This document shows, piece by piece, positions 1 to 11,864 of a DNA stretch of 64,000 bases (position 1 is its first letter; the number at the start of each line of letters is the position of its first letter). A program made the position numbers and the translations under genes. Below the pieces are notes generated by a model, which worked only from the letters and a program-made list of their open reading frames with translations, had not been told where the DNA came from and ran no database searches. The stretch lies in the NCBI GenBank assembly GCA_905183005.1, contig CAJJDO010000116.1, positions 100,189-164,188 on the forward strand, in the 5' to 3' direction. Source of the DNA: Paramecium pentaurelia (taxonomy: Eukaryota > Ciliophora > Oligohymenophorea > Peniculida > Parameciidae).

Positions 1-484
1 TGTGTTTCTTTATATTTTATAATATTATGATATAAACTTCATAATTATATAGGAAGAATAATATCCAGTATCCTAAAATAATAAAAGAGATTACTTTTTG
101 ATAATATATTCATTAAATATACTTGTATTTAATCTATTATGCAATTCAACTATAATTGAATATCCATGAATTAAGAAACTTTGTTGTTAAATTGAATTAA
201 ATACAGATTAGTATATAAAATAATATAAATGGATTTAGGGACTAAAAGAATTTTAGTTTTAAAAACTCAATTTAATTAAGCATTAATTTATAGTTCATAT
301 TTATTTTTTAATTCATGAATTATATATATAAATACTAATGTAAATTTTTGTACTGATAAATAAATCTAAATTTCTTTTATCAATAGATGACATACATTCA
401 AATATGACTTAAATTTGTTTAAAATGATATCATTTATTTGATTTTATTCTAAATTTGAATATAATTAATATAAATAATATAATA
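1..484. other. AT-rich stretch, nothing recognised
   Basis: Very AT-rich DNA with no conserved protein, RNA gene or repeat that I can recognise. It probably holds flanking sequence of the possible gene that follows. Confidence 0.4.
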
Positions 485-979
485 ATGAAGGACAATAAAT
501 TAATTATTATGTACTCTAATATTTTTTTTATTTTATTTAAACTTATTACTAATTTATCTATATTAAAAATTAATAAAGAATTTGATTATCTTATGGATTA
601 GATCAAGTAGTTATTCATTATAAAGTTTTTTGTGGGCAATGATTTTCATTTTATATTAAATTTCATTACATTAATTCATCATTTACAATAAAGTATTTAG
701 TAGTAAGATAAATAAATTATAATTTGTGTCTTATTTTATTGTATACATCTAGTTAATAAACAAATCCTTTATTTAACTAGTTTTGTAGATTTATAAAATT
801 AATCAAAATATTATTTGAAGATATTATAGTTATTGTTTTAGTTTTGTTATGAATATTAATTATTTGTCAATTTTATTGTCATAACTAAGACTAGAGCAGT
901 TAGTTTAATTATAATTCTAATTGGATATATAGAATCTCTTGATTTAATAAAAATAAACGAATTAATTAATATGAATTGA
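485..979 (+). CDS. Possible small helical protein, unknown function
   Basis: An uninterrupted frame of 164 codons (TAA/TAG as Gln) begins with ATG at 485 and ends at TGA 977-979. The product is rich in Ile, Leu, Phe and Gln with scattered Lys, Asp and Glu, as in other ciliate proteins here, and looks all-helical. No family is recognised. With TGA as the only stop such a frame could arise by chance, so support is composition only. No intron was needed. Its neighbour is the helix-turn-helix gene on the opposite strand at 1035. Confidence 0.35.
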
Positions 980-1034
980 TAAATTTATTTACATATTCAA
1001 TTATACAAATTAAGTGATTACGTAATTGACTGAG

Positions 1035-1510
1035 TCACATACCAACTCTGGTTATTACTTAAATAGGATATTCTTGTCCAAATTATTTAAGTTTATATCC
1101 ACAAAACTTAGAATTAATAGAATTCTAAAATTTTGTATAATTTTTACTGCAGCCATTTTATCTCTAATCAATTTTTATTTGTATTATTTACGATAGGCAA
1201 ATAATATGGTTTTAGCAGAAGAATATTTGATTCCTGCCTTATTAGCAGCCTAAGACAAATTTTATTTGGTATTGTTTACATCATGGATTTTTTAGCTTTG
1301 AAATAAAAAAAGGTTGAGAAACATCTATTTGGCATCAGATGTTATATATGTATAATTTCTTGGTTTAGATTCTTGTTTACGCTTTTTGAGAAGTGGCGTC
1401 TCTTTATGTATGTAAATTATGTATGATTATTTGAGGCCATGACGTAATGAATAAATTAATTGTAAAATTAATAAAATATTTAATAATAACCAAAAATTTT
1501 TAAATTACAT
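1035..1510 (-). CDS. Short helix-turn-helix protein (paralog of 15464-16092)
   Basis: After removal of a 30-nt and a 23-nt intron the frame reads through a segment with the core AANKAGIKYSSAKTILFAYR, which aligns with AAQEFGINFSTAKAILQTYR of the protein at 15464-16092. This is the recognition part of a helix-turn-helix of the kind found in paired/transposase-like DNA-binding domains. A basic stretch precedes it. The end is TGA 1035-1037, following the residues QVITRVGM. The start is unresolved: the ATG at 1510 is in frame but its first codons look non-coding, and the ATG at 1440 is out of frame with the domain. Role inferred: DNA binding. The stop of the next gene lies 12 bases upstream of 1510. 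Confidence 0.5.
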
Positions 1511-1522
1511 TATATATGGTAT

Positions 1523-3959
1523 TCAAACACTATCATCTTTACGATCTTCTGGTTGTTATTATTTATTTTTATCATTGGCTTTAGTTTATTTTTTAGTTCT
1601 TTTGGATTATTTAGGTGGTTCTTATGGTTCAATATTAGCAGGAGTAGTTACTTAAATTGATTAAGCTACTGAATCATCTTTTTTTCTGCTGTTTTTCTTT
1701 GCAGATGGAGGTTATTAAACAGTTGGAGGAGCTTATTAAACAACAAGAGGAGTTTATTAAGGAGGTTGAGTTGTAACTTCTGGTTTTATTTTACGTGGTC
1801 TTGATGAAGCAGGTGGATTATATGTTTAAGTAACTGGTGGAAGTTAAGCAATTTAAGGTAGTTATTATTATTGTTGTTAGATTTAAGTAGTCATCAGTTA
1901 TTATGGAGGAGCTTATTATGGTGGTAATACAATAGTTTAAGAACTACTCAAATTTTCAATAGTTGATGTTTTTTGTTAGAATATATTAATAGGTAATCCA
2001 GTACTGGAGTTTTAGTTGTATTTATTACCTAATATTCTTTATCCTGCCATTTATTATTATTTGTAATTTTTCCTCTAATAATAATATATATGAATAATAT
2101 ACAAATTCTTTTTTTATTTATTCAATAGGATAGCAATCTTATCTAGCTATATCATAAATATTTTTATATCTCTTTTCAATATGTCCTTTGGAAAAATTTG
2201 CAGATTTGACCAACTCTTTCAAATTAGAAAATGATAATCTTTCTACCATTGAATAATCAGCTTATCCAGAGGTTTTAATTTAGATTGGATCATCAAATTT
2301 GATTTTAGAAAGTAATTCTTTGAATATAGGTTTTGTATATTATTTAAATGGATTTTAAGGAAGAGGTCTTAAATGTTATATTTTTGGAGGTAGTTTCTTC
2401 TAAATAAGTGATTCATAATCATTTAGAATATTAGTATATTAATTTTATTATTATTAAGGTTTTTTTATATATTTAATAGATTCGCATTTTTTTTAATATT
2501 ATTGAGGCAAAATAAATTTAGAATTAGATTGAATACTCTTATTAAATATAAGCCAAGCATAGAGATCAGCACAAAAATTTGGAGTATATAAATATAAATT
2601 AGCTGTTACAGTGTTTGATGAAAGTGCTTAACTAACTTAATTAAAATCTCCCTAAAATTTTTGATAATAACTATTAATTTATATATAATAAGTTCTTACT
2701 ATATAAAATATTGTTTGACTAAATCATTTGATTTTGTTATTTATTATGCATGTGAATTAAATCTTTCTGCATCTAAAGGTACAAATTTTCCATTTTATTA
2801 AATAAAATGACAATCCCTTTCAATATAATTGAATTTATATCTAAAAAGATCTTTAAGTTCCAATTAAGGAGGTAATTATTATTCAACAACCTAATTATTT
2901 GAAAAGATCTTCATTCTAAAATTTATATAATTTAATACTTTTTCATCATTTTTTCTCCATCATTTAAAACTTATTCTGGAGTACATCCAATTCTAAATAA
3001 TAATTCTTCATATTCTGGATCCAAACAAGGTTCTTGATAATATGGTGTTGCTTTGTATTTGAATATCATTTCCAAAGAAGTAGGAAAACTCTCTATACTC
3101 ATCATACTCTTTTCAAAAGATTCTTTTAATGGAATATCTTTATTCACAAATAATTGTAAAGCTTCTTAAAGATTCTCATATTTCTTCTTAAAATCAAATT
3201 CAACTGTTTATTTTATCTTTCTTTTATCATTAGAATGAATATCATGAGTATTTGATTCTGAATATGTCTATTACATATCTGGAAACAATGATTCCAAAGA
3301 TACATAAACATCTCTATTTGTTGATAAGTATCTCTTCACTTTTTGAAGTGCATCTTAATATCTCTATTCATCTAATTCTTAATTTTCAATCTTAATTGTT
3401 CTTAAATATTTTTATATTGGCTTTTGATTTGGTTCTTCAATATCTAATTTTATATTTATATTATGATTACCCATTTAATTGAATGCTTTCTATACCATTT
3501 AACATAATGAATAAGAAATACAAATACCAAATTACTCTATTTCTTCCCTCTCTTTTTATAACATTTAATGAGTAGCTTTTGCTTCCTATGCCAATTAATA
3601 ATTCACAGCTATCTATATATATATTGAAATCATTCTTTTACTTTCCATTTCTTTCTCTCTGAAAAATCAAGTGCCTTCAATTGAACATCATTCATTACTT
3701 ATTACCAAATCTTTGGTACTCTTAAAATCTATAAAATATTTATCAATTATACCTCTTAATTTGTATGATCATGCATATTTACTTTTGGAATGTATGGTTT
3801 TTTCAATTAACATAATTTTTCAGATATTACATATTTTTTAATATATAAATCAGGCAATGATATATAAAGGTCCTTTTATCATATATATATTCTTACTTCC
3901 TATTATTTTACAGTATTTCTTTATTAAACTGGTATTGCTTCAAATTGTCTTGTGTCCAT
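1523..3959 (-). CDS. Large Q/P-rich protein, possibly nuclear, unknown
   Basis: Joining seven exons across six introns of 23-29 nt gives 759 aa with no stop until TGA 1523-1525. Without the intron at about 2915-2937, one sees a false gene end and a false ATG overlapping it by four bases; excising it fuses both parts. The first 350 residues are charged and probably helical. The middle is mixed. The last 150 residues are low-complexity Gln and Pro with basic patches, as in chromatin or transcription cofactors. No domain is recognised with certainty; a nuclear role is inference from composition. The start is the first ATG (MDTRQFEAIPVQ). Downstream on the same strand is the helix-turn-helix gene. 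Confidence 0.8.
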
Positions 3960-4152
3960 TTTGAAATATTATAATTTTTATATTTTTATAATTAATTCAT
4001 TCAATATTATTATCCCTTTTTATTCTCCAAAATTTAATAATAGATTTATATTTCTTTATTTTTAATAAATAATATGATTATATCTATTAAGATTTCAAAT
4101 TATATTAATTAATATTAAAATATATAATAATAAATAATTCATTCTATCTTGA

Positions 4153-7092
4153 TCAAGATGAACCATTAACTCCTTCACAATCACCACAAATAAGCTTAAT
4201 GTAAAAATCTTGTATATTGTTCTCATCTTTTGAACCAAGTGGTTTAATCTTAAGTTTAATAAGTTCATCAGCATAATCACCATCCTTATTTGATAGGTAT
4301 TTTTTTGTTATTGTTATGATTTTTTAATGATTTAAATATATCCCCATAAATTCATTAAATGAAATTAAAATTAAATCCCTTTCTTATATACTTACTACAT
4401 TGTAAACTTGGAAACTTTCTAAATCTGTTCTAATAATATAATACAAACTATCCATTTAATTTGAATAAAGTCGATATACATAAATACAAGCAGGTACATC
4501 AATTTCACTACCATATACATATAAGAATTTTTCTGATGTTTTAATCTTGTTAATATTTTTAAGATTGAAAGTTGGAAATGTTTTATGTCTAAATTATTTA
4601 ATTGAAATTTCTCCATCTATTTGCTTATTAATAAAATTTCTAAAGAAAACCTATGAATCAATATACATTAATTTTTTGATTTATTCATCCTATGAAATAT
4701 CAGTGAGTTATAAAATAATAATTCCATGTCTAACTAATTCAATTTACAACCTTTCTTTAGTTGGTTTTTTAGTTTAACCTAAATTAATAGATCCTAAATA
4801 TTAAAATTTAGAAGAGTTTTGAATTATATAAACTTCAATCATCTAATAATACTTGTAATTTTTATATTTTATCATTGGAATAAAAAGCAAATCTTGGTAA
4901 TTTTAAAAATTACATACAATTTCAAATACTTTGTAACAATTTAATTCCTAACTTAACTCCATTTCATGTTTTTCATGTAATAATACATTAAGTGTATAAA
5001 TATCATTCACAACCCGAGTAAAAATCAAAATTTTTGGCTATATTGCTATAGAAAGAATATTTCCTTCACTATCTTAAAATCTATCATATGATTCATTTAT
5101 TAAAATTTAATTATTATACTACATTAATAGGTAAACACTTACAAAGTATCCAACTAACCCATACTTCATTTTTTAAATAATAACAATCTAAAGTGCATTA
5201 CCAAAAGATTCACAACCAAAATCTTAAATAATATTATCTTGAATAGTAAGTATCTGGTATAGGTGACAAGATTAGTTAGTTTGATAATAACATTAAATTA
5301 TAAAAAGGTAAACTGATACTTTTTTAAATAAAAAGATTTTTTTATCATTTTATGGATATGAATAAAGGCAAGTAGCTGCATAATCAACACTTTTTAAATT
5401 TAAATTTTGAATTTATATTTAATCTAACTATGATATAATATTAGTGAATGATGCTTCAAACATACTTTATTTATTTATATTAATTTCCTCTATTTTTAAG
5501 GCTTAACCCAAAAATACTTTACTTAAATCAATTTATTTTTTTAATTCAATTTTAGAATATTTTAAATTGAATACATTTTAATTTTGTTATATATATTATT
5601 TTAGCCATATAGAATTTACATTCAATTCTTAAACTTAATAGTATGTTTTGATATTAGGACATGAAAATTTATCAAAATACTTATCAAATGTAGTAGCTGT
5701 TATTTAAAGTAATTAAGGACCTTTTATTTCAGTAAGATTTACAATTTCTATTTTTGGTAATTCTAATTCTAAAGTATATACAACACCTTATTATTCATAT
5801 AAAAGTATTGATAAAGCTAAATTAAGAACAAAAAATTTTGATTTTACATACTCTTAGTAAATGATTATTATTAATACCGATTTAGAAAAATCAATTGAAA
5901 AAATAGAAAATTCTTCATCATTTGAAAAAACTATATAAAGATTAGAAGATACAACTTTTCTTTAAAATGCTTATTCTGGTTTTAATTAATAAGCAAAAAG
6001 TGCAGTACCTTTAAAATCACCTTATTTTTGAAGACTATATTCTTTATTTATTTTTAATGAAATAAAGAGTATAGATTCCTTACCCCATATCATCAACATG
6101 ATAAAGTAATAGGTAGTAGAGACATCAGTCTATTGTTTTGGAAGATGAATTCCATAAGTGTCTTATCTTAATTGTAAAATTTCAATTTCATCACTCCAAG
6201 TTATTTTCAAATTTCTAAATGTTAATCCTCTTTTCAATCTTGTTATGAATGCTAATTTTATCAATATAAAGTTTACCAATTTCAAATTATATTGCAAAAT
6301 CAGTAACATAATCATTAGGTTCATTTAGTACTTAATATTACTTATATAACACTAATTTTTCTTAACTTTCTTATTTTATCCACATTTATATAGTAACAAA
6401 AAAGAAATATAGTTAAGAATCTTCTGATATATATTCATTATTTTCTATTCTCCCTTTACTAATCAAAATTCCAAAATATTAACCTGATATTTTAAGTTTA
6501 ACTTTTGATTATGGAGGTACTATAACATCCTTTATTAAAATAGTTTAATATAATTTAGTTTTGGGATGAAAAAATATTAATTCTAGTTAATTTGTCTCTA
6601 CATTTTAACATGTAATAAAATAATAGCCATTAGAATAACCTATTTAATGGCAGTGATCTCTTATAATAAAGAATTCAACTTCAATATTTAAATCCTCCTT
6701 TTTAGTATTTAATTTACATTTATATAGTCTATAAACTATTTAATCATTCTAAATAGATCTTGAAAAGCAATAATAATATTGTATGTTGTAATTATTTTCA
6801 AATATTGGAATAATTTCAATAACATCATCACTCAAAATTCCACTTTTTTTTTTTTTCATCATAAATTAAAAAGGAGGAGAAAATAATGAAGCAGAATCAG
6901 TTTTAAAATTATAAGTTAGATCATCTGCAATAACATAGTCAAATAGATAAAAATCATAATTTTCATTTTTTGCTATTGTTATTAAATTATTCTCCTAATT
7001 TTACAACTAATTAATTTTAATTATCATTTACTTTGCAATACTCTGTCTCCTAACCTAATACTTGCATTATTATCATTACAAAATAAATCCAT
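4153..7092 (-). CDS. Large protein with propeller-like beta composition, unknown
   Basis: Five exons joined across four introns of 24-25 nt give exactly 946 codons plus TGA (4153-4155). The chosen start MDLFCQETEYCK uses a 25-nt intron right after codon 4; starting at ATG 7076 without it would also stay open. The whole chain is a succession of short hydrophobic strands alternating with polar turns (patterns such as YYFITCQ and LQLTDISQ), which suggests repeated beta blades, but no WD or Kelch signature is visible. There is no signal peptide or membrane segment. No family is recognised. It is convergent with nothing; the coiled-coil gene at 7227 diverges from it with a 134-base gap. Confidence 0.8.
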
Positions 7093-7226
7093 TTAATTTT
7101 CTTCTATTATATTTTATACATTATTATTTTAATCAAATAATATTTAATTTATGAAATATAAATTATTATTATTATATTCATTTTTATAATTTATATTCTT
7201 ATTGTTAATTAATTAATCATCACATT

Positions 7227-8034
7227 ATGAAAAATACTAGAGCATAAAGAGCTGTAACTACATTAGAGAAGAAATATGATAGAAGTGCTTTTATTCATAG
7301 AAATCCAAAAACAATGCTGAGAGACCTTTTGTTTGAATAAAATGTATAGTAAATTTAATAATTAAAGATTTTATAGACTTAAATAAGCAAAGAATAAAAA
7401 ATGTATCAGATTTCATTAAATTCCTATGTCTTATAGATATTCCATAGATATACCAGATTTAGATGAATATTTTGGAATGAGAGATTAAATATAAATTGAA
7501 AATTGTATATAAGATTGCAAAAAGAAAGTAAATACATGTAAAAACAGATTGGAACAATTAAAATTTAAGATAAATGATTAATATATTTAAGAAATGGAAG
7601 ATTAAGATATAAGTGAATTATAATAAATTTAACAACCAAAGAATTGTAAAGTAAAATATGAAGGAAAGGATTATTGTTATTATTAAAATAGAATTCACAC
7701 TACGATAAGTGAAAATTATTAATAAAAAACAAATTAAGTAGATAAATTTAATTAGACTTTATATTTTTTAATGAGTAATCGAGATAGATCGTTAGAAGAA
7801 AAATCAGCGAAATTAAATAATACTATTTAAGGTTAAAAATTTTTGGATGATACATAAAATGAACTCAAAAAATCATTACATTATAGTGTTAGATAAAGTT
7901 TATAATAGAAAAATAAATTTCTTTCTATGTTATAAACATTATAGAAAGAAAAAGAGAGTATTGATAATGTAAAAAGGAAAAGATTATAAAAATTAAGAAA
8001 TCAAATATTATAAGGATAATTTGCAGAAATATGA
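7227..8034 (+). CDS. Coiled-coil protein, unknown
   Basis: With one 34-nt intron the gene encodes 257 aa, MKNTRAQRAVTTLEKKYDR onward, ending in TGA 8032-8034. Most of the chain after residue 70 is Gln, Lys, Glu and Leu in heptad-like spacing, so a long coiled coil is likely. A CxxxC pair sits near residue 100. No family is recognised; cytoskeletal or basal-body proteins of ciliates often look like this, but that is only inference. It converges on the coiled-coil gene at 8121 with 86 bases between the stops. Confidence 0.75.
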
Positions 8035-8120
8035 TTATAATATATGATATCACTATTTTATAATATTGAATATAAAATTTAGATAATGATTTATATGCAT
8101 ATTTAATTAAATAGTATTAA

Positions 8121-8846
8121 TCAAATTTTAGTATTTCTATTTAGATATTATTCTATCGGATAATCAGTATTTTTAATCATAAATAAAATGCAATCTAAAC
8201 ATTCCCTTAGGATTGTATAGAAATCTAAGTCGCTCATTCTTAGAGTCATTCTACTTTACTCTAAATTATAATAGTCTTCTTTATAACTGCATATATAATA
8301 TTTCTTTATCTATTAATGTAATTATTACAAGGAATTCTTTAATTCGTGACTTATTACTTAAATATTTTAGCATTTCAAATAATTAAGAGATGTTTATATT
8401 TGATTTTTCTCATATTTCAGTTATTCATTTTGCTTAATAATTTATTAACATTATTGTTCCAATTGTTCTATTTATGGTTGTAGATTAGTAAATTATCGTA
8501 ATTATTTCATTAAATTCTTATTCTATAAATCTAATTATGCAATCTTATTCTACTAATCTCTAATAATGCTATCCTTCTATAATAGGATTGTCAACAATTA
8601 TTTTTTTTCTTTTTATATTTATTCAATAACAAGAGAACTTTAACTTTAATTAATCTTTCTTTCTTGAGATGAAAATTTAAATTCTTATTTCTCAATCTAT
8701 GTTGATGACTTTTTTAATAAATCATCAATTTTATTATTGACCTCACTCAAACGTGAATTACTTTAAGGTGTTTAAACAGTGCTAAGATTATTTGACCTAA
8801 ATGATAAATTAGTAAGATGAGTTGAGGTTGATCTAGAAAACTTCAT
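8121..8846 (-). CDS. Coiled-coil protein, unknown
   Basis: An intronless 241-aa frame runs from ATG 8846 to TGA 8121. The first 45 residues are Ser, Thr and Asn-rich (MKFSRSTSTHLTNLS). Residues 45-180 form a strong coiled coil rich in Gln, Leu, Lys and Glu (IEQLEQQCQQIIKQNEQLKY). The tail is a compact hydrophobic segment (DFYTILRECLDCILFMI). No family is recognised. It is convergent with the gene at 7227-8034. Confidence 0.75.
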
Positions 8847-9008
8847 TAAACGTTGTTTTATTTTTATGTAATATTATTTAAATAGGACTTTAAGAAAGAG
8901 TTCATTATTTTTAATTGAATTTATAATCAACTCTCTTTAGAATGGAGGTTTAAAATAATATAATTATTTATATATATTAGTTTATTTAATAATTAAATAT
9001 CCTTGTAT

Positions 9009-9403
9009 ATGAGTTTCTCTAAATAACAAGCAATCATTTAACCATCATTAACAAAAACACATATGCATCATTTATCTCCATAGGTCATCTGTTTGCATAA
9101 AATAGTATTTTTAACCTCTGAAAATGAAAGATAGAAACATATGGTAAAAAATAAGAATATCATAATTAAATTAAGGAAAATGTTGAATATAAAAATACTT
9201 AAGATTTAATCAAAAAATATATAGGTTCAAAAATAGAAATTAAAATTATAAATAGTTATTTAAATTAAAGAAAAAGAAGAATAGCATCTAAAATTGGATT
9301 TTTTATTAAAATATATTGAAAAAATAAAAAATGACCTATAGAATAAGTGAGTTTTATTCGTAGGATAATTAGAAGTCCAAAAATATTCAAAATCTTAAGG
9401 TGA
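9009..9403 (+). CDS. Possible small coiled-coil protein, exon structure unsure
   Basis: A frame from ATG 9009 can be carried through two or three short introns to a Lys/Gln/Glu/Leu-rich segment (KEKEEQHLKLDFLLKYIEK) and a TGA near 9403. The helix-rich second half looks coding; the first exon and the last splice are guesses, because alternative GT/AG pairs keep other frames open. No family is recognised. An open frame continues to about 9600 if the last splice is different. Confidence 0.4.
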
Positions 9404-9686
9404 GAATAATAGAATGAATGATCAAATTGTAATACTCATAGTTGCATTTATTGATTATGAAAATTAGAAGAAAAGAAAGCTTAATCATTATAAAATTTCT
9501 TATAAATAATTATAATATAATATACAGTAGTTGTTAGTTGAGTTCATTGAATATTTACATAAATATTTCAAATATCTAATTATTTTAAGTAATTATATTT
9601 TTTGTTTAATTTAGAAATTAAGTTTATTTAATTCATTCATTTATTCATTCATTCAAATATAGAAATGAGTAAATGTATTAAATTAA

Positions 9687-10070
9687 ATGAAGTTAGAAAA
9701 TACTTATAATTTAATTTTTCAATAAATATTTAAATAATCTATTGAATAATTCTAAAGAATAATAGTCATTAAAATAAACTTATTAAGATACATGATTTTT
9801 ACTTAAATTATAAGTTATCTAATTAAGATTTATGATTAGATAGATTCAATAATTGCAATTTTCAAACAATATTGATGTTCATAATCAAAAAAACTTAAGA
9901 ATTATTAAAGTTTTTAAATGATGAGAATTTAAAGACAGTTGACACAAAAAACATAAATATCTAAATACTATAATAATAATGATAGAAAGACATTATTAAT
10001 TTATTAATTGTTAGATTATGTAAATCTATTCGTTAGAGAAGAATCATTTAAAAAATTAAGATATATTTGA
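9687..10070 (+). CDS. Small protein with three tiny introns, unknown
   Basis: Starting at ATG 9687 (MKLENTYNLIFQQIFKQ), three introns of 23, 26 and 23 nt each restore one continuous frame of 103 codons ending TGA 10068-10070 (REESFKKLRYI). Each splice leaves a protein-like sequence on both sides, and total exon length is divisible by three, which supports the model. An alternative 29-nt last intron would shift the end to TGA 10127-10129. The product is probably helical and rich in Gln and Asn. No family is recognised. The next 200 bases contain another open, protein-like frame that I could not attach. Confidence 0.5.
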
Positions 10071-10341
10071 ATTTATGTATTTAAGAATTAATGATTAAAT
10101 AGTTTATTGTTGATATAAAGTATATATGAAAGAACACATTAAAATTAGGTTAATTACTATGGATAATAATGTAGAATACTATTTACTGATAATATTTGTA
10201 CATTAAATATATTAGAATAAGAGTAATTAGTTATTAATTAAAGACAATAGAGTGGATCAGTTATATAATCTACATTTACAGAAACAAATATTTCTGATCC
10301 AATTTATGTTTTTTTTTAATTTAATTTGTAAAGGTAAGATT

Positions 10342-10751
10342 TCATTTTTTTTTTCTTATTCTTTTTTTTTTAATTTATTCTGTTTCTTGTTTATTTGAAA
10401 AATTTCTTATGAATTCTCGATCCTCTTTGGATATAAAATCATCTCTAATATCATATTTTAAATTTGGTTCTTCTTGTTAGTATTTCATTTAGTTTAACAA
10501 TTCATAGAAATTATCTCTCGTTTAGAGGTTTCTGTCGTATTTTTATTTCAATTCTTCTTTGGATAGGGTAGTATAGGCTTCGTTTATTTAGTTAAATTAA
10601 TGTGTTGCCCCAAAATCACTATTCTTATCCTAAAAAGACATCAGCAAGTTAATACTGGATGCCACTAAAGGGCCAATTTATGATATGCCGACTTTATTTG
10701 GTTAGGTTTAGCATCTCTCTCTAAGCCCAAAGTGTCATAATGATTTTTCAT
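10342..10751 (-). CDS. J-domain protein (DnaJ/Hsp40 type)
   Basis: J domains stimulate Hsp70 ATPase activity. The N-terminus NHYDTLGLERDAKPNQIKSA followed by YHKLALQWHP is helix I-II of a J domain. A 26-nt intron (10630-10655) falls exactly inside the catalytic tripeptide: exon 1 ends HP, exon 2 begins D, giving HPD. Helix III follows (INEAYTTLSKEELKQKYD). The 127-aa product then has a charged tail ending in a Lys/Arg-rich segment, TGA 10342-10344. There is no Gly/Phe region or zinc domain, so it is a class C J protein. The start is the Met just before NHYDTLG. Its specific client or compartment cannot be told from sequence. Confidence 0.85.
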
Positions 10752-10825
10752 TATTATTATTCCATCTGAACATCCCTAAATAAACCATAGAAATTCTGGA
10801 ACAAATTTTATTATTATAAATATAA

Positions 10826-11014
10826 TCAAGCTAAGACTTTCTTTTTACACAACTTATTGTTTCTCTCTGCATTCTCTTTTGGATCGTGACTGTTTAAATT
10901 AATATATTTTTACATAAATTTATTAATTTTCAAAGGTAATCTATTAATTTTTCCATATTTCAACTGTTGATAATCAAAATATTCATATTCTTGTTTCCTA
11001 ACTTCATTATTCAT
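10826..11014 (-). CDS. Very small basic protein, unknown
   Basis: ATG 11014 opens a frame MNNEVRKQEYEYFDYQQLKY that, after a 24-nt intron (10890-10913) or even without it, continues in frame to TGA 10826-10828, giving 54 or 62 aa. The end (DPKENAERNNKLCKKKVLA) is strongly charged. No family is recognised. Spacing to the J-protein start is 74 bases, so the two are separate genes. Sequence upstream of 11014 is also protein-like in places and a longer gene cannot be excluded. Confidence 0.45.
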
Positions 11015-11190
11015 TTATCAAATTTCTCATAAGCTAATAAACAATCTCTTTTGATTATTTGTGATCAATAATATTAATCTAAAATTTCCAGATTTTCTAC
11101 GGTTTTTGTATAAAATATTTAATTATTAATTTTTTTTCATTATAAAACATTTTTTAATGTTATTTTGTGAATCTTTAATATCTAATACAA

Positions 11191-11658
11191 TCATATGATT
11201 ATACATTTACAATCTAATCTACTGTATGAATATTTAAAGCATTATCCTAATAAAATTTCAATCTAACTTTTTATATATTCCTAATTTTTTTAAGAAATTT
11301 AAACTTCCACTTCTAATTTTATTTTAGCCAAATTTTATTCAAAGAAATTTTCTATGATGATACAATCTAATTTTCTAATAGATATTTAAACATACATAAA
11401 TGTTTAGATTTAGTTATTTCATTGATTTATTAAATATGATTGATTTAATTTTTCAAACTTAATACTTAAATTTATAATAATCTTCAATTCAAATACTTTA
11501 TTCGTTCTTACTTATGTGGTTTATTATTAAAACAAAGATATTAATATATAGTATTCATATTCTATATTCAAGATTTTATATTATGAAATAAAGAAATTAT
11601 TCATATTTCTTTGAAATATTTGCTAGAGTTTATAAATTAAATTTTATTTATTCAACAT
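11191..11658 (-). CDS. Small gene, or broken gene with in-frame TGA
   Basis: Two protein-like frames lie here. The first runs from ATG 11658 (MLNKQNLIYKLQQIF) to TGA 11419, about 70-80 aa. The second, including LAKIKLEVEVQISQKNQEYI, ends at TGA 11191 and can be read from ATG 11397 or joined across a 21-nt intron. The joined second part is in the same phase as the first, separated only by the TGA at 11419-11421. This could be two tiny genes or one gene broken by a nonsense codon. No family is recognised. Confidence 0.4.
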
Positions 11659-11864
11659 TAACTAAATTTTTTTTGAATTTCTTCAACTTATCTTATCTTA
11701 TTGTATTTGTTTTAATAAAGATAAGATTAAATTCATATGTAATTAACATCTTTTTATTTTCGATTTAATGATAAATTTCATTTAGGTATAAGGAATTCTA
11801 ATAAATAATTAATATTATTGCAGAATATGTATATAAATGATTCTTATTTCAATATTTTAATAAA

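Noticed and set aside
10130..10341. Open plus-strand frame (residues such as ILFTDNICTLNILEQ)
   Set aside because: Looks coding, but no start, splice or TGA could be assigned and it runs toward the J-protein end, so it is not listed as a gene.
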